Assembly (NCBI GenBank): GCA_963810195.1
Contig: CAWEMO010000002.1
Coordinates: 744,001-808,000, forward strand
Length of the DNA stretch: 64,000 nucleotides
Origin: Chersky-840 sp963810195
Lineage (GTDB): Bacteria; Actinomycetota; Acidimicrobiia; Acidimicrobiales; UBA8190
Reading direction: 5' to 3'
This document shows positions 18,165 through 26,654 of the stretch, piece by piece. The translations under genes were made by a program, and so were the position numbers. Every line of letters starts with the position of its first letter. Position 1 is the first letter of the stretch. The notes under the pieces are model-generated. The model had not been told where the DNA came from, did no database searches, and was given only the letters and a program-made list of their open reading frames with translations.

Positions 18165-20500
18165 ATGGAGGGAGAAACGGGTCAGGCCTGACCTGGCCTG
18201 GGCGCATGCCGCCCTGGGCCGTGGTTTCTGACGCTGGGGCTGGCGATCATCGCGGTGGCCATGTCGGGACTGCTGGGCAGCTTCGAACCGACGGCCGTGT
18301 TCGTGCTCGGGATCGCCACCCTGATTGCGCTCGTCGCCTCGATCCGCCTCAACCGACCTGCGCTCACCTGGCCATGGTGGGCCATCTCGGCGGCGATGGC
18401 ACTCTTCCTCGCCGGCGGCGCGCTGCGAGTGGACCTCCACACTCTGGGCAACATCACCCGCGGCCGGTCCCTCGTCCCCGACCTCCTCTCCCTCCCCGGT
18501 TACGCCCCTGGGGCTGGTGGGACTGCTTGGCTCCGCGGGCGTGCCACCACGGGCGACAAAGGCACCTCGGGGTCATCCTCGACGCCATGATCGCCGCCCT
18601 GGCCATCCTCGCGGTGGCCTGGGTTTACGTGATCGACCCGGTCCTGTTCCACTACAACACACCACTGACCATCCGGCTCGTGCTCACGTGCTACCCGGCC
18701 ATGTCGATCTTCCTGGTCGTCGTGACCGTGCGGATCGCCTTCAGCCCCGAACAGACCCGTGTCCCGGCCTACTGGTTCCTGCTCCTGGCCATGACGTGCA
18801 TGTTCGTGGGTGACACGCTCTACATGTTCGCCGACACCGACCTGATCAACGTTCCGGGGCGACTCCTCTACCTCCCCTACGCCTTGGCGTTCATGGCGAC
18901 GGGGACGATGGCACTGCACCCGACGATGCGGCGGCCTCGACCGCACCGGCCGGGAATCGACCTCAGGCCTCGTCCCCCGGCCGTGTCGTGCTCGTGGCGA
19001 TCGCCCTGCTGGTGCCGGCTTTCATCATCCTGCAACATCCTTCGAAGTTGCTGCAGGACCGTGTGGCGCTGTTCATCATCATCATCCTCCTCACCGTCAC
19101 AGCCGTGGTCCGGATCATCCAGGCCCTCCGCATCGCCGAGCGCTCCGAGGCGGACCTCGCATACCAGGCGATGATCAACAGCCTGACGGGGCTGCCCAAT
19201 CGCCGGATGATGCAGCAGCACCTCACCAATGTGCTCGAGCAGGCCACCGTGGACGACACCCACGTCGCCCTGTTGTTCCTCGACCTCGACCGGTTCAAGC
19301 TCGTCAATGACACTTGGGCCACACCCACGGCGACGAGCTCCTGGTGGCCGTGGCGAAACGGCTGAACGAGCACGTGCGGCCCACGGATCTCGTGACCCGG
19401 ATCGGGGGTGACGAGTTCATGATCGTGCTCGGCCAGGTGGTGAGCGTGTCCCAGGCCCTCGACCTGGCCAATCGCCTGCGCTACAGCCTTCGGGTGCTGT
19501 TCATCGTCAACGAGATGGAGTTCTACGTGTCGGCCAGCATCGGCTTCGGCCTTCGCTGTCGGGTGACGATGCCAGCGCCAATGCAGAGGTTCTCGTCCTC
19601 AAGGCCGTGACCGCCATGTACCAGGCCAAGGACCAGGCCGCCGAAGCGGTGGCGGTGTTCGACGACTCGATGCGGACGAAGGTGTCGGAGCGGGTCGAGG
19701 TCGAGCACGACCTGCGCTGGGCCGCTCGAGCGCGCCAGCTCCATCTCGTTTACCAGCCGATCGTGCGATCCCCCACGAGCTCATCTGGGCGTCGAGGCGC
19801 TGGTCCGCTGGGCGCACCCGACGCTCGGCCTCCTCCCGCCTATCAAGTTCATCCCGCTCGCCGAGGAGAGCGGCCTGATCAGGGGGATCGGGAAGTGGGT
19901 GCTCGAGGAGGCCTTCCGCCAGCTGGCGGCCTGGCGCACCAGAGACCGGGTTCGAGGACCTCTACGTGGCGGTCAACCTCTCGGGGGCACAGCTCCACGA
20001 CGAGCGCCTTGTCGAACGGGTCGGGCAGGCGCTGGCCCACCACGGGATCGAGGGCAATGCGCTGTGCCTGGAGCTCACCGAATCGGTCCGTGATGGACAA
20101 GCCCCTCGAAGCCGCCGCCGTGCTCATCGGCGTTGCGCCGCCTCGACGTGCGGCTGGCGATCGACGACTTCGGCACCGAGTACTCGTCTCTCGCCTACCT
20201 GAAGCGCTTCCCGGTCACGAGCCTCAAGATCGACCGCACCTTCGTGGACACCCTCGAGGACGAGGACAGCTCCGACGCCAGCTGATCGCGGCCGTCGTGG
20301 CCATGGCGCACGCGCTGGGCATCACCACCATCGCCGAAGGCGTGGAGACCACCAGCCAGGCGCACCGGTTGATGGACCTCGGATGCGACGCCCTGCAGGG
20401 GTTCCTCTACTCGCGGCCGGTGCGGCCCGAAGGGCTCCCCTACGTGGTCAACTCGCTGTGGAAGCAGGCCGAGGACGTCCTGGAGGGCTCGGTCCGCTGA
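18165..20500 (+). pseudogene. membrane GGDEF-EAL protein (c-di-GMP synthase/phosphodiesterase), multiply frameshifted
   Basis: A bifunctional cyclic-di-GMP protein broken into at least seven frame segments. The N-terminal 300 residues are hydrophobic, with about eight membrane helices (for example LGIATLIALVASI and IIIILLTVTAVVRIIQ). The GGDEF domain follows from LTGLPNRRMM (19186) to RIGGDEFMIVLG (19400). The EAL domain has LGVEALVRWAHP, LAEESGLIRGIG, LTESV, IDDFGTEYSSLAYLKRFP and ITTIAEGVE. Both catalytic motifs are preserved. At 19312 one missing T turns NDTLGHTHGDE out of frame. The start is uncertain; 18165 is a guess. Confidence 0.7.
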
Positions 20501-20506
20501 GCCTCT

Positions 20507-20564
20507 GGGCCGTGTGGCCCGTGGCCGCGGCCCGCGGCCTGTGGCCTGTGGCCGTGGCCCGTGG
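20507..20564. repeat. degenerate GGCCYGTGGCC-rich repeat between convergent genes
   Basis: A stretch of imperfect 6-12-bp repeats built from GTGGCC and CGGCC fills the gap between the GGDEF-EAL stop and the stop of the convergent acyltransferase gene. It can fold in many ways and may slow or end transcription. Confidence 0.6.
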
Positions 20565-21334
20565 TCAGGCGACGAGGCTGACGGCGCTCTCGACGTCGAG
20601 GGGCCGAACGGCGGGTTCCATCCCGACACCATTGAAGTAGAGGTCGTGCAGTTCCGGGTCTGAAGCCGCGATGCGGCGCTCCGTGTCGCTGACGCTGCAC
20701 CACACCGGCATGCTGGCCGGCGACCCCAGATAGGGCCGGACCGTGACGCCTTGAACCCGGCCATGGGCATGCGCAGCTTCCAACGGATCATGCGGAAGAC
20801 AGGGACGTCCAGAATGGCGAGGAGCCATTCGATCCCACAGCGCGGCGTCGCCAGGGCGAGGGCTTGATAGAGGCCCATGCTGACGAGGCCCATCGTGGCC
20901 TTCCCCCGGTATTCGGGGGCCACCGCCAAGGTGGCGATGTCCCACGTCCGTGCGAGGTCGATGTCGATCCCCGTGCGGGCCGCCATCGCCCCGATGGTCT
21001 CGCCCCACACCGGCAGGGTGTCGTCGAGCGTCTTGAACCCGAGCTCCGACGGCAGCAACACCCGCATGGTGCCGGCCGGCAGATGCCGGAGATGGTCGAC
21101 GACGCAGAGGAAGATGCTCGCCTCCTCGTAAGGGGCGTACTCCTTGTCGAGGAGCTCGGGCGTGTTCCCGAAGGTCTCGAGGAACACGATCCGCTCGACG
21201 TGGCGCGCCAGCTCCGATGCAGGGTCCGAGGAGCGGAACAGGTAGACGCCCAACGGTGCGGTGGCACCCGGCGCGGTCACGTGCTGCGCCAGTCGACGCA
21301 GCTCGGCGTCGTCCGGGGCGGTGACCGTGCTCAC
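20565..21334 (-). pseudogene. GNAT-fold acyltransferase, autoinducer-synthase/N-acyl-amino-acid-synthase-like, one frameshift
   Basis: About 256 codons. After a start GTG at 21334 the protein reads ARHVERIVFLETFGNTPELL, a YEEASIFLCVVD strand, PAGTMRVLLPSELGFKTLDD, WDIATLAVAPEYRGKATMGL and a MIRWKLRMPMAGF strand. This order (strand, arginine on a central strand, then a xLAVxPxYRG acetyl-donor-type motif) resembles LuxI-like and long-chain N-acyl amino acid synthases. Near 20745-20760 the frame changes and continues as VWCSVSDTERRIAASDPEL to the stop at 20565. It starts 2 bp after the stop of the SpeD-like gene, so the two form a unit. The assignment is by pattern, not by alignment. Confidence 0.55.
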
Positions 21335-21336
21335 GC

Positions 21337-21732
21337 TCAGAACGCCTTGGCGACGACCTGCGTCGCGCCGAAGAACGTGCGCGTGTACTCGACCGCCTCT
21401 TCCATGTCGAACACCTTGCACGTATACACGTCGACACTGAAGAACAAAATGGGAGTGTCCCACGCGTACAGATGCGCACCGGAGCCCTCCCAGTGGACCC
21501 ATCCCGCCCACCCGAAGCGGTCGGACCGGTGTGTCACGGGATCCAGCAAGATCTTCATGTCACACACGTGTGACAGGCCGATCAGGTAGTCCCGGATGGC
21601 GGTGTCGGTGATGGGCGTGTCGCACGTCCCCTCGATCACCAGACGCTGCCGGCAGATCATGGGCGCCAGGTCGGGCATCGTGTCTGCGAACATCAAACCG
21701 GAGAGTCTCACGGAACAAAGCGTACGAATCAC
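21337..21732 (-). CDS. S-adenosylmethionine decarboxylase (SpeD)-like protein
   Basis: A 131-aa protein that resembles the class 1b AdoMet decarboxylase fold: an N-terminal LVIEGTCDTPITD strand, the central GSGAHLYAWDTP stretch and FFSVDVYTCKVFDMEEAVEYTRTFF. In true SpeD the corresponding sequence is around ESHISIHTWPE (self-processing Ser makes the pyruvoyl group) and DxFTCG. Here the VDVYTC motif and a Ser before the His are kept but the context differs, so substrate or processing may have changed. Start GTG at 21732 or ATG at 21693. It is immediately followed by the acyltransferase. Confidence 0.6.
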   Translation of the reverse strand: MIRTLCSVRLSGLMFADTMPDLAPMICRQRLVIEGTCDTPITDTAIRDYLIGLSHVCDMKILLDPVTHRSDRFGWAGWVHWEGSGAHLYAWDTPILFFSVDVYTCKVFDMEEAVEYTRTFFGATQVVAKAF

Positions 21733-21871
21733 GCGGGTGTCCGAACAAGAGGCGTTCGCCCTCTCACATACAGTGACAAGTGAACGCCCCAGTGTGGTCT
21801 AAGTGGTGAATGTGATTGCTGTGCTTAGGTGCCCGCCGACTCCTCTCGTGTCGCGTGGTCGGGGACGAATC

Positions 21872-21931
21872 CGCGTGCGCCCAGTCCGCATTCGCCCAGT
21901 CGGCGTGCGCCCAGTCGCATCCGCCCCGTGG
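21872..21931. repeat. 15-bp tandem repeat, 3 copies plus a degenerate fourth
   Basis: Three copies of about CGCGTGCGCCCAGTC (21872, 21887, 21902) with a weaker fourth. They lie 20 bp past the TetR stop on the side of the SpeD-like gene's promoter. In minus-strand translation they give a DWAHA/DWANA pattern, which is not part of a credible protein. Confidence 0.8.
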
Positions 21932-21939
21932 CGGACGCG

Positions 21940-21961
21940 TCAGAGACGCTTCAGAGACTCG
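21940..21961. repeat. 11-bp tandem duplication covering the TetR stop codon
   Basis: TCAGAGACGCT and TCAGAGACTCG are adjacent near-copies. The TCA in the second copy is the complement of the tetR TGA stop, and the first copy provides a second TGA 11 bp further on. Confidence 0.7.
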
Positions 21962-22541
21962 CCAAGAGATGCTCGACCTCGTGCCCGACCGCGGCGCGGG
22001 TGGTCCCCGGGTCCTCGGCATTGGCCACGAGCATGGCCGCCTCGTTGAGTGCGGCCAGCACGATGTGGGCGAGGGGTTGAACCGGGCGGCGCGCCATGAC
22101 GCCTGCCTCCATGCAGTGCTCGAGCGCCTCGGTCACCAACCCCAGTCCGTAGGTGGTGTCCAGATCGCGCCACGCCTGCCAACCGAGCACCGCGGGCGCG
22201 TCGAGCAGCACGATGCGCCGAACGGCGGGGTCCAACGCCGCGTCGAGGAACGCGAGGCACCCGAGCCGGAGGTGCTCCATGGGGCCGTCACCGAGCATGG
22301 CGGCGGCGCCGATGTAGCCGGCGAGCTCGGTCTCGACCGATTCCACCACGGCACGGAAGAGCCCCTGCTTCGTGGCGAAGTGGTGCGCCAGCGCCCCCCG
22401 CGTCACGCCGGCGCGTTCGACGATCTCCTCCTGGCCCGCGCCGGCGAACCCGTGCTCGGCGAACAGCTCCCGACCGGCGTCGAGCAGGGCGCGGCGTGTG
22501 GCGGCCCTGCGCTCGGCCTGGCTGCGACGGGCCGGTTGCAT
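21951..22541 (-). CDS. TetR/AcrR family transcriptional regulator
   Basis: A 196-aa repressor. The helix-turn-helix is GAGQEEIVERAGVTRGALAHHFATKQGLFRAVVESVE at residues about 30-66 (read in pieces: AGVTRGALAHHF is the recognition helix region). The C-terminal domain is all-helical with a TetR_C-type layout. I place the start at the ATG at 22541 because CGGGGA lies 7 bp upstream; an ATG at 22565 adds eight residues. It diverges from an MDMPI-type gene, and an inverted repeat over that gene's promoter is a likely operator for it. Confidence 0.85.
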   Translation of the reverse strand: MQPARRSQAERRAATRRALLDAGRELFAEHGFAGAGQEEIVERAGVTRGALAHHFATKQGLFRAVVESVETELAGYIGAAAMLGDGPMEHLRLGCLAFLDAALDPAVRRIVLLDAPAVLGWQAWRDLDTTYGLGLVTEALEHCMEAGVMARRPVQPLAHIVLAALNEAAMLVANAEDPGTTRAAVGHEVEHLLASL

Positions 22542-22554
22542 CAAGGAATCCCCG

Positions 22555-22583
22555 TTGACATCCATTCCGGTACTCAGTATAAA
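22555..22583 (+). promoter_or_regulatory. near-consensus sigma-70-type promoter for the MDMPI gene
   Basis: TTGACA at 22555-22560, a 17-bp spacer and TATAAA at 22578-22583. This is the best housekeeping promoter in the window, with a start site expected near 22590, about 34 bp before the ATG at 22624. Confidence 0.8.
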
Positions 22584-22585
22584 GG

Positions 22586-22600
22586 CATGCAACCCGCATG
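22586..22600. promoter_or_regulatory. inverted repeat, candidate TetR operator
   Basis: CATGC-AACCC-GCATG forms a perfect 5-bp inverted repeat just past the -10 box, at the expected transcription start of the gene at 22624. A repressor bound here would block the promoter; the divergent TetR gene is the obvious candidate. Confidence 0.55.
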
Positions 22601-22623
22601 TAAGTGAACCCGAGGAGGACGTG

Positions 22624-23289
22624 ATGACGCTGTCCCGCACCGAGGTCGTACCGGGCCTGGAGGCCGAGCTCGAGTCTTTCGGGGAGCTCATCGCCCCGCT
22701 GGACGCCTCGGACTGGGCGCGCCCCACGCGCTGTGAGGGATGGTCGGTGGCCGACGTGTCCGCCCATGTGATCGGCTCGATCGCCGACGTGGTGTCGGGA
22801 CGGCTCGAAGGCCTGGGCTCGCCCGAGGCCACGGCGCGCGAGGTCGCCGAGCGCAAGGGCCGGAGCCCCGCCGAATCGGTGCAGGAGCTGGCGGCGGTGA
22901 CGAAGCTGGCCGCCGACCTCGGCGCCGCGTTCGACGATGCGTCGTGGGAGATGCCGGCTCCCGGCGGCTACGACGGCACGCTCGGCCAGGGAGTCGAGGC
23001 GCTGTGGTACGACACCTATCTCCACGCCGACGACGTGCGCGCCGCGCTCGGACGGCCGGCGGTGCGCGGACCGGGCCTGCGCGCCAGCGTCCACCACGTC
23101 GCGCACGAGCTCGACAAGCAGGGTTGGGGCCCGGCCACACTCTGCTTCGACGGGATCGAAGAGGTGGCGGTGGGCGCCGGTGGTGCCAGACACACGGGCG
23201 ACGCCCTCGAGTTCGTGCTGGTCGCCACGGGTCGGGCCGATCCCTCGGCGCTCGGGCCCCAAGCCCCACTCGACATCTACGCCCCGTAG
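22624..23289 (+). CDS. maleylpyruvate-isomerase-N-like (MDMPI/DinB superfamily) protein
   Basis: A 221-aa DinB-superfamily protein of the TIGR03083 type. The signature PTRCEGWSVADVSAHVIGS (about residues 38-56) and YDTYLHADDVRAALGRP (about 138-154) supply the metal-binding histidines. Family members include mycothiol-dependent maleylpyruvate isomerases and other thiol-dependent enzymes, so a mycothiol-linked reaction is possible. AGGAGG precedes the ATG at 22624. It is driven by the strong promoter at 22555 and probably repressed by the divergent TetR. Confidence 0.8.
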   Translation: MTLSRTEVVPGLEAELESFGELIAPLDASDWARPTRCEGWSVADVSAHVIGSIADVVSGRLEGLGSPEATAREVAERKGRSPAESVQELAAVTKLAADLGAAFDDASWEMPAPGGYDGTLGQGVEALWYDTYLHADDVRAALGRPAVRGPGLRASVHHVAHELDKQGWGPATLCFDGIEEVAVGAGGARHTGDALEFVLVATGRADPSALGPQAPLDIYAP

Positions 23290-23329
23290 CGCCAGGCGCC
23301 GTCTGTCCGCATCCGGCCGACGCAGCGTG

Positions 23330-23491
23330 TCAGCGCCGCCGCCCGCCTCGACGCATCCCGCGTGAGAAGGCGAACCCGGCCAACCAGAACACGAAGAACA
23401 CGGCCGCCACGATCCACAGCAGGTGGGCGGCGAACCCGACGCCGGCGAACACCACCGCCAGCAAAAGGAAAACGACGATGAGGCACCCCAT
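23330..23491 (-). CDS. small hydrophobic membrane protein, 53 aa
   Basis: Nearly all of the protein is two membrane helices (LIVVFLLLAVVFAGVG and LLWIVAAVFFVFWLAGFAF) followed by the basic tail RRGGRRR. It resembles the short lmo0937-type hydrophobic proteins often found in Gram-positive bacteria, some of which respond to stress; function unknown. ATG at 23491. It follows a 63-aa protein on the same strand by 27 bp. Confidence 0.6.
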   Translation of the reverse strand: MGCLIVVFLLLAVVFAGVGFAAHLLWIVAAVFFVFWLAGFAFSRGMRRGGRRR

Positions 23492-23518
23492 GGCGCGTGG
23501 CCGGCGTGCGGTGCCGGC

Positions 23519-23710
23519 TCAGTCCCTTCCGGGACGCGGAGCAGCCTGGTTGAAGTTCTCGCGCACGTCGCGCAGGTGGGACCTGATGCGGGTGAGAGAG
23601 GGGGCGGCGTCGCCGCCGAGGGTCTTGGCCATCTCCTCGACGGCCTCGGTCAGGTGCGCGACCGCCAGCTCGAGAGCGGTCAGGCGCCTGGAGAGCTCTC
23701 CGTCTTCCAT
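23519..23710 (-). CDS. small coiled-coil protein, 63 aa
   Basis: A helical protein with heptad-like spacing over residues 5-30 (LSRRLTALELAVAHLTEAV) and a second helix (LTRIRSHLRDVRENF). No known family. ATG at 23710. It is upstream of the 53-aa membrane protein, so the pair may be expressed together. The composition and length suggest a structural or regulatory role, but nothing more can be said. Confidence 0.5.
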   Translation of the reverse strand: MEDGELSRRLTALELAVAHLTEAVEEMAKTLGGDAAPSLTRIRSHLRDVRENFNQAAPRPGRD

Positions 23711-23937
23711 GCGCGGGAGTCTACGGCGTACCCGGAGCGAGCCCCCCCGGCCCCGAGGCCCCGTGCCCGGTCGCCGTTCGCGCTCAAGTCGGGCCCCCGA
23801 CGTGCCGATAACAACAGGGGATGTGACGCCCCGATTCCCGGAGCTCGGGGTGCCCCGCCTCCATGCCCCTTCGAACACTGAGCGTGACCTGGCCGGCGCG
23901 GCTAATGGGGACAACGGCCTATGCCGATGGTGATGCC

Positions 23938-26517
23938 ATGGGGAGACGTCGTGCCAGCGCTCCGGAAACGGAGGGCTCCCAACCTGACGAGGAGCGGAGT
24001 GAGCAGCCGGGTGAGCAGCCGAGCCTGACGCCGGATCCGTCGCGGCGCCCCACGCCGCGCCGGCGCCGAGGCCTCGTCCCGGTCCTGTTGTCGCTGTTCT
24101 TGGTGGTGGGGTTGGCGGCGGCAGCCGGCGTCGGCTGGAAGTGGACCACCACGGTGAACCGCGGCGCCCGCCAGTCATTCGACCAGCGGGCGGCGGGTGT
24201 CGCGTCCAGGGTCACGATTGCGTTGCAGGGAGCCTCCGATCTCACCACGAGCACCCGAGCGCTGATCGGGCAGAACCCGGACCTGACCAACGTCGAGCTG
24301 GCGGGGTGGTTCTCCGCGGTGGCGGGCTCCCGCCAGGAGGCCACGAGCGGAGTCACCTACATCGAGAACGTGTCGGCTTCCGAGTTCTACTACTTCCGGG
24401 TGGCGATGGTCGCCGATCCCACGAGCACCTTGTCGTCGGGCGAGCCGTTCACGGTCACTCCGAGCTCCGCGCAAGCCCCGTACTGCTTCACCCGCCTTTT
24501 GGCACTGCGCAGCTCGCTGCAACATGCCGCCGGCGTGGCGCTGCCCCCCGGCCTCGACTGGTGCGAGACCTCGGTGAACGGCGCGCTCAGTGCCTCGCGT
24601 GACACAGGCCAGGTCGAGGTCACACCGCTGCTCGGGTCCGACGAGGTCAAGGTGCTCGGGCTCAACGCGCGGACCGATCTCACCTCGGGGAACGCGGTCG
24701 GCCACCTCGTCGCGTCGATCGACCAGGCCTTCGGCTCCACCGTCGTCGTGGTCGCACCCGTCTACGAAGGGTCTGCGCCCTCGACCCTCACAGGACGGCG
24801 CGACGCGCTCGAGGGTTGGGTCGCCACCGTCGTCGACACCGGCAAGGTCCTGGCCACCGCGGTGGGTGCGCACAGCGGCCTGCAGGTGACCCTGGCCCAC
24901 AAGGCCGCCGGGTCCAAGCCTCAGCTCATCGCCACCAGTGCGACCGCCAGCGCCAAGGGAGGGCTCCTCGACGTCCTCCCTGTCCATGCCAACGGTCGTT
25001 GGATCGTCACCGTGCGCCAGCCGGGCGCGGCCGGCTCCGCGAGCGGACGCACCCAGGGCCTCGCCGTCGGAGGCGCCCTCGCCCTCGCCACCCTGGTCGT
25101 CTTCTTCGTGCTGCTCGCCCTGGTCCGGTCCCGGCGCCGTGCCCTGGACATCGCGGTGCGGCAGACGGGCGAGTTGGAGCATTTGACCCTTCACGACGTC
25201 CTGACCGGTCTGCCCAACCGCTCGTTGGTGCTCGACCGCGCCGAGCAGATGCTCTCCCGCAGCCGTCGGAGCCGGTTGCCCGCGGCCGCGTTGTCCCTGG
25301 GCCTCGACAGCTTCAAGGAATTCAACGACACCCACGGGTACCAGACGGGGGACGAGCTCCTGAAGGCGGTCGCCGAACGCCTCGTCACCCTCGTGAGGGA
25401 GGCCGACACCGTGGGGCGCGTGGGCGGCGACGAATTCATGGTGCTCACCGACGGCGCGTCGCTGGCGGCGGGGCCCGAGCTCGTCGCCGAGCGGATCCTC
25501 GACGTCCTGCGCGAGCCCTTCTACCTCGGTGCCGAACACGCCGAGCCCCACAGCGTCTCCGTGTCGGTCGGCATCGCGTTCGGGCCACGCGTCGACGCCG
25601 AGCAACTGTTGCGCGACGCGACCACGGCGCTCTCCCAGGCCAAGGAAGCCGGCAAGGGCCGCTACGCCCTGTTCGGCCAGGACATGCCGCAGGCGATCGA
25701 GAGCCGTCTGGCGTTCGAGAACGAACTGCGCAGCGCCGTGGCCACGGACCAGTTCTTCCTCCGCTACCAGCCCATCTTCGACATCGACTCCCGGACCACC
25801 ACCGGTGTCGAGGCCCTGCTGCGCTGGCAGCACCCCACCCGCCGGGTCATCCCGCCCGACCACTTCCTGCCGTTGCTCGAGGAGAGCGGGCTGATCGTGC
25901 CCCTGGGCCGCTGGGTGCTGCAAGAGGCGTGCGGGCAAGGCGCGGCGTTGCACCGCAACGGGTACCTCATCACCATGTCGGTCAACATCTCCGCTCGCCA
26001 GCTCGAGTCCGAGACGCTCGTGGCCGACGTCGCCGAAGCCCTCAGCGCGTCGGGCTTCGAGCCCAACGCACTGGTCCTCGAGATCACCGAGACGACGATC
26101 ATGCGCGACACCGAGCTCATGGTCGACCGGCTCATCGCCCTCAAGGGCCTGGGGGTGCGCATCGCCATCGACGACTTCGGCACCGGCTACTCGTCGCTCG
26201 CCTACCTGCGCCAGTTCCCGGTGGACATCTTGAAGATCGACCGCTCGTTCATCAGCTCGCTGGCCACGACGCGCGACTCGTCGATGCTGATCCACACCCT
26301 CGTCCAGTTCGGCAAGACGCTCGGCCTCGAGACCATCGCCGAGGGGATCGAGGAGGAGGGCCAGATGGACCCTCTCCTCGCCGAGCAGTGCGATACCGGC
26401 CAGGGCTTCCTCTACGGGCGTCCGTTGTCTCCCACCCAGCTCGACATCTTCCTGCGTACCCACCTCACCCAGGAGCCGCCGCTGTGGGTGGTGCCCCCCA
26501 AGCAGGTGGCCAGGTAG
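23938..26517 (+). CDS. sensor diguanylate cyclase/phosphodiesterase (CHASE-like, GGDEF, EAL)
   Basis: An 859-aa membrane protein that would make and/or degrade cyclic di-GMP. Residues 1-44 are polar and cytoplasmic; membrane helix 1 is at about 45-67; an extracytoplasmic sensor (about 70-372) looks CHASE-like; helix 2 is at about 374-397. The GGDEF domain has RVGGDEFMV at about 494-502. The EAL domain has EALLRW (about 624), SVNISARQL, LEITETTI, IDDFGTGYSSLAYLRQFP (about 743) and LETIAEGIE. Both catalytic motifs look intact. Start ATG 23938 or in-frame ATG 23863. Confidence 0.9.
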   Translation: MGRRRASAPETEGSQPDEERSEQPGEQPSLTPDPSRRPTPRRRRGLVPVLLSLFLVVGLAAAAGVGWKWTTTVNRGARQSFDQRAAGVASRVTIALQGASDLTTSTRALIGQNPDLTNVELAGWFSAVAGSRQEATSGVTYIENVSASEFYYFRVAMVADPTSTLSSGEPFTVTPSSAQAPYCFTRLLALRSSLQHAAGVALPPGLDWCETSVNGALSASRDTGQVEVTPLLGSDEVKVLGLNARTDLTSGNAVGHLVASIDQAFGSTVVVVAPVYEGSAPSTLTGRRDALEGWVATVVDTGKVLATAVGAHSGLQVTLAHKAAGSKPQLIATSATASAKGGLLDVLPVHANGRWIVTVRQPGAAGSASGRTQGLAVGGALALATLVVFFVLLALVRSRRRALDIAVRQTGELEHLTLHDVLTGLPNRSLVLDRAEQMLSRSRRSRLPAAALSLGLDSFKEFNDTHGYQTGDELLKAVAERLVTLVREADTVGRVGGDEFMVLTDGASLAAGPELVAERILDVLREPFYLGAEHAEPHSVSVSVGIAFGPRVDAEQLLRDATTALSQAKEAGKGRYALFGQDMPQAIESRLAFENELRSAVATDQFFLRYQPIFDIDSRTTTGVEALLRWQHPTRRVIPPDHFLPLLEESGLIVPLGRWVLQEACGQGAALHRNGYLITMSVNISARQLESETLVADVAEALSASGFEPNALVLEITETTIMRDTELMVDRLIALKGLGVRIAIDDFGTGYSSLAYLRQFPVDILKIDRSFISSLATTRDSSMLIHTLVQFGKTLGLETIAEGIEEEGQMDPLLAEQCDTGQGFLYGRPLSPTQLDIFLRTHLTQEPPLWVVPPKQVAR

Positions 26518-26654
26518 GCCGAGCGCCATCCCCCGGGGAGCCCGGGCGGGGTACGGATGTCATGATGGACGCGCGGGACGAGGCGCTGCGGCGGCGACGC
26601 CGAGGGTGAGGCGGTGATCCCGAGCCCGCAGCGCCGACGCCAGAGAGGGGAACA

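Noticed and set aside
24175..26529. 784-residue minus-strand frame opposite the GGDEF-EAL gene
   Set aside because: It is His/Val/Arg-rich antisense of a well-supported gene, with no domain, typical of high-GC DNA.
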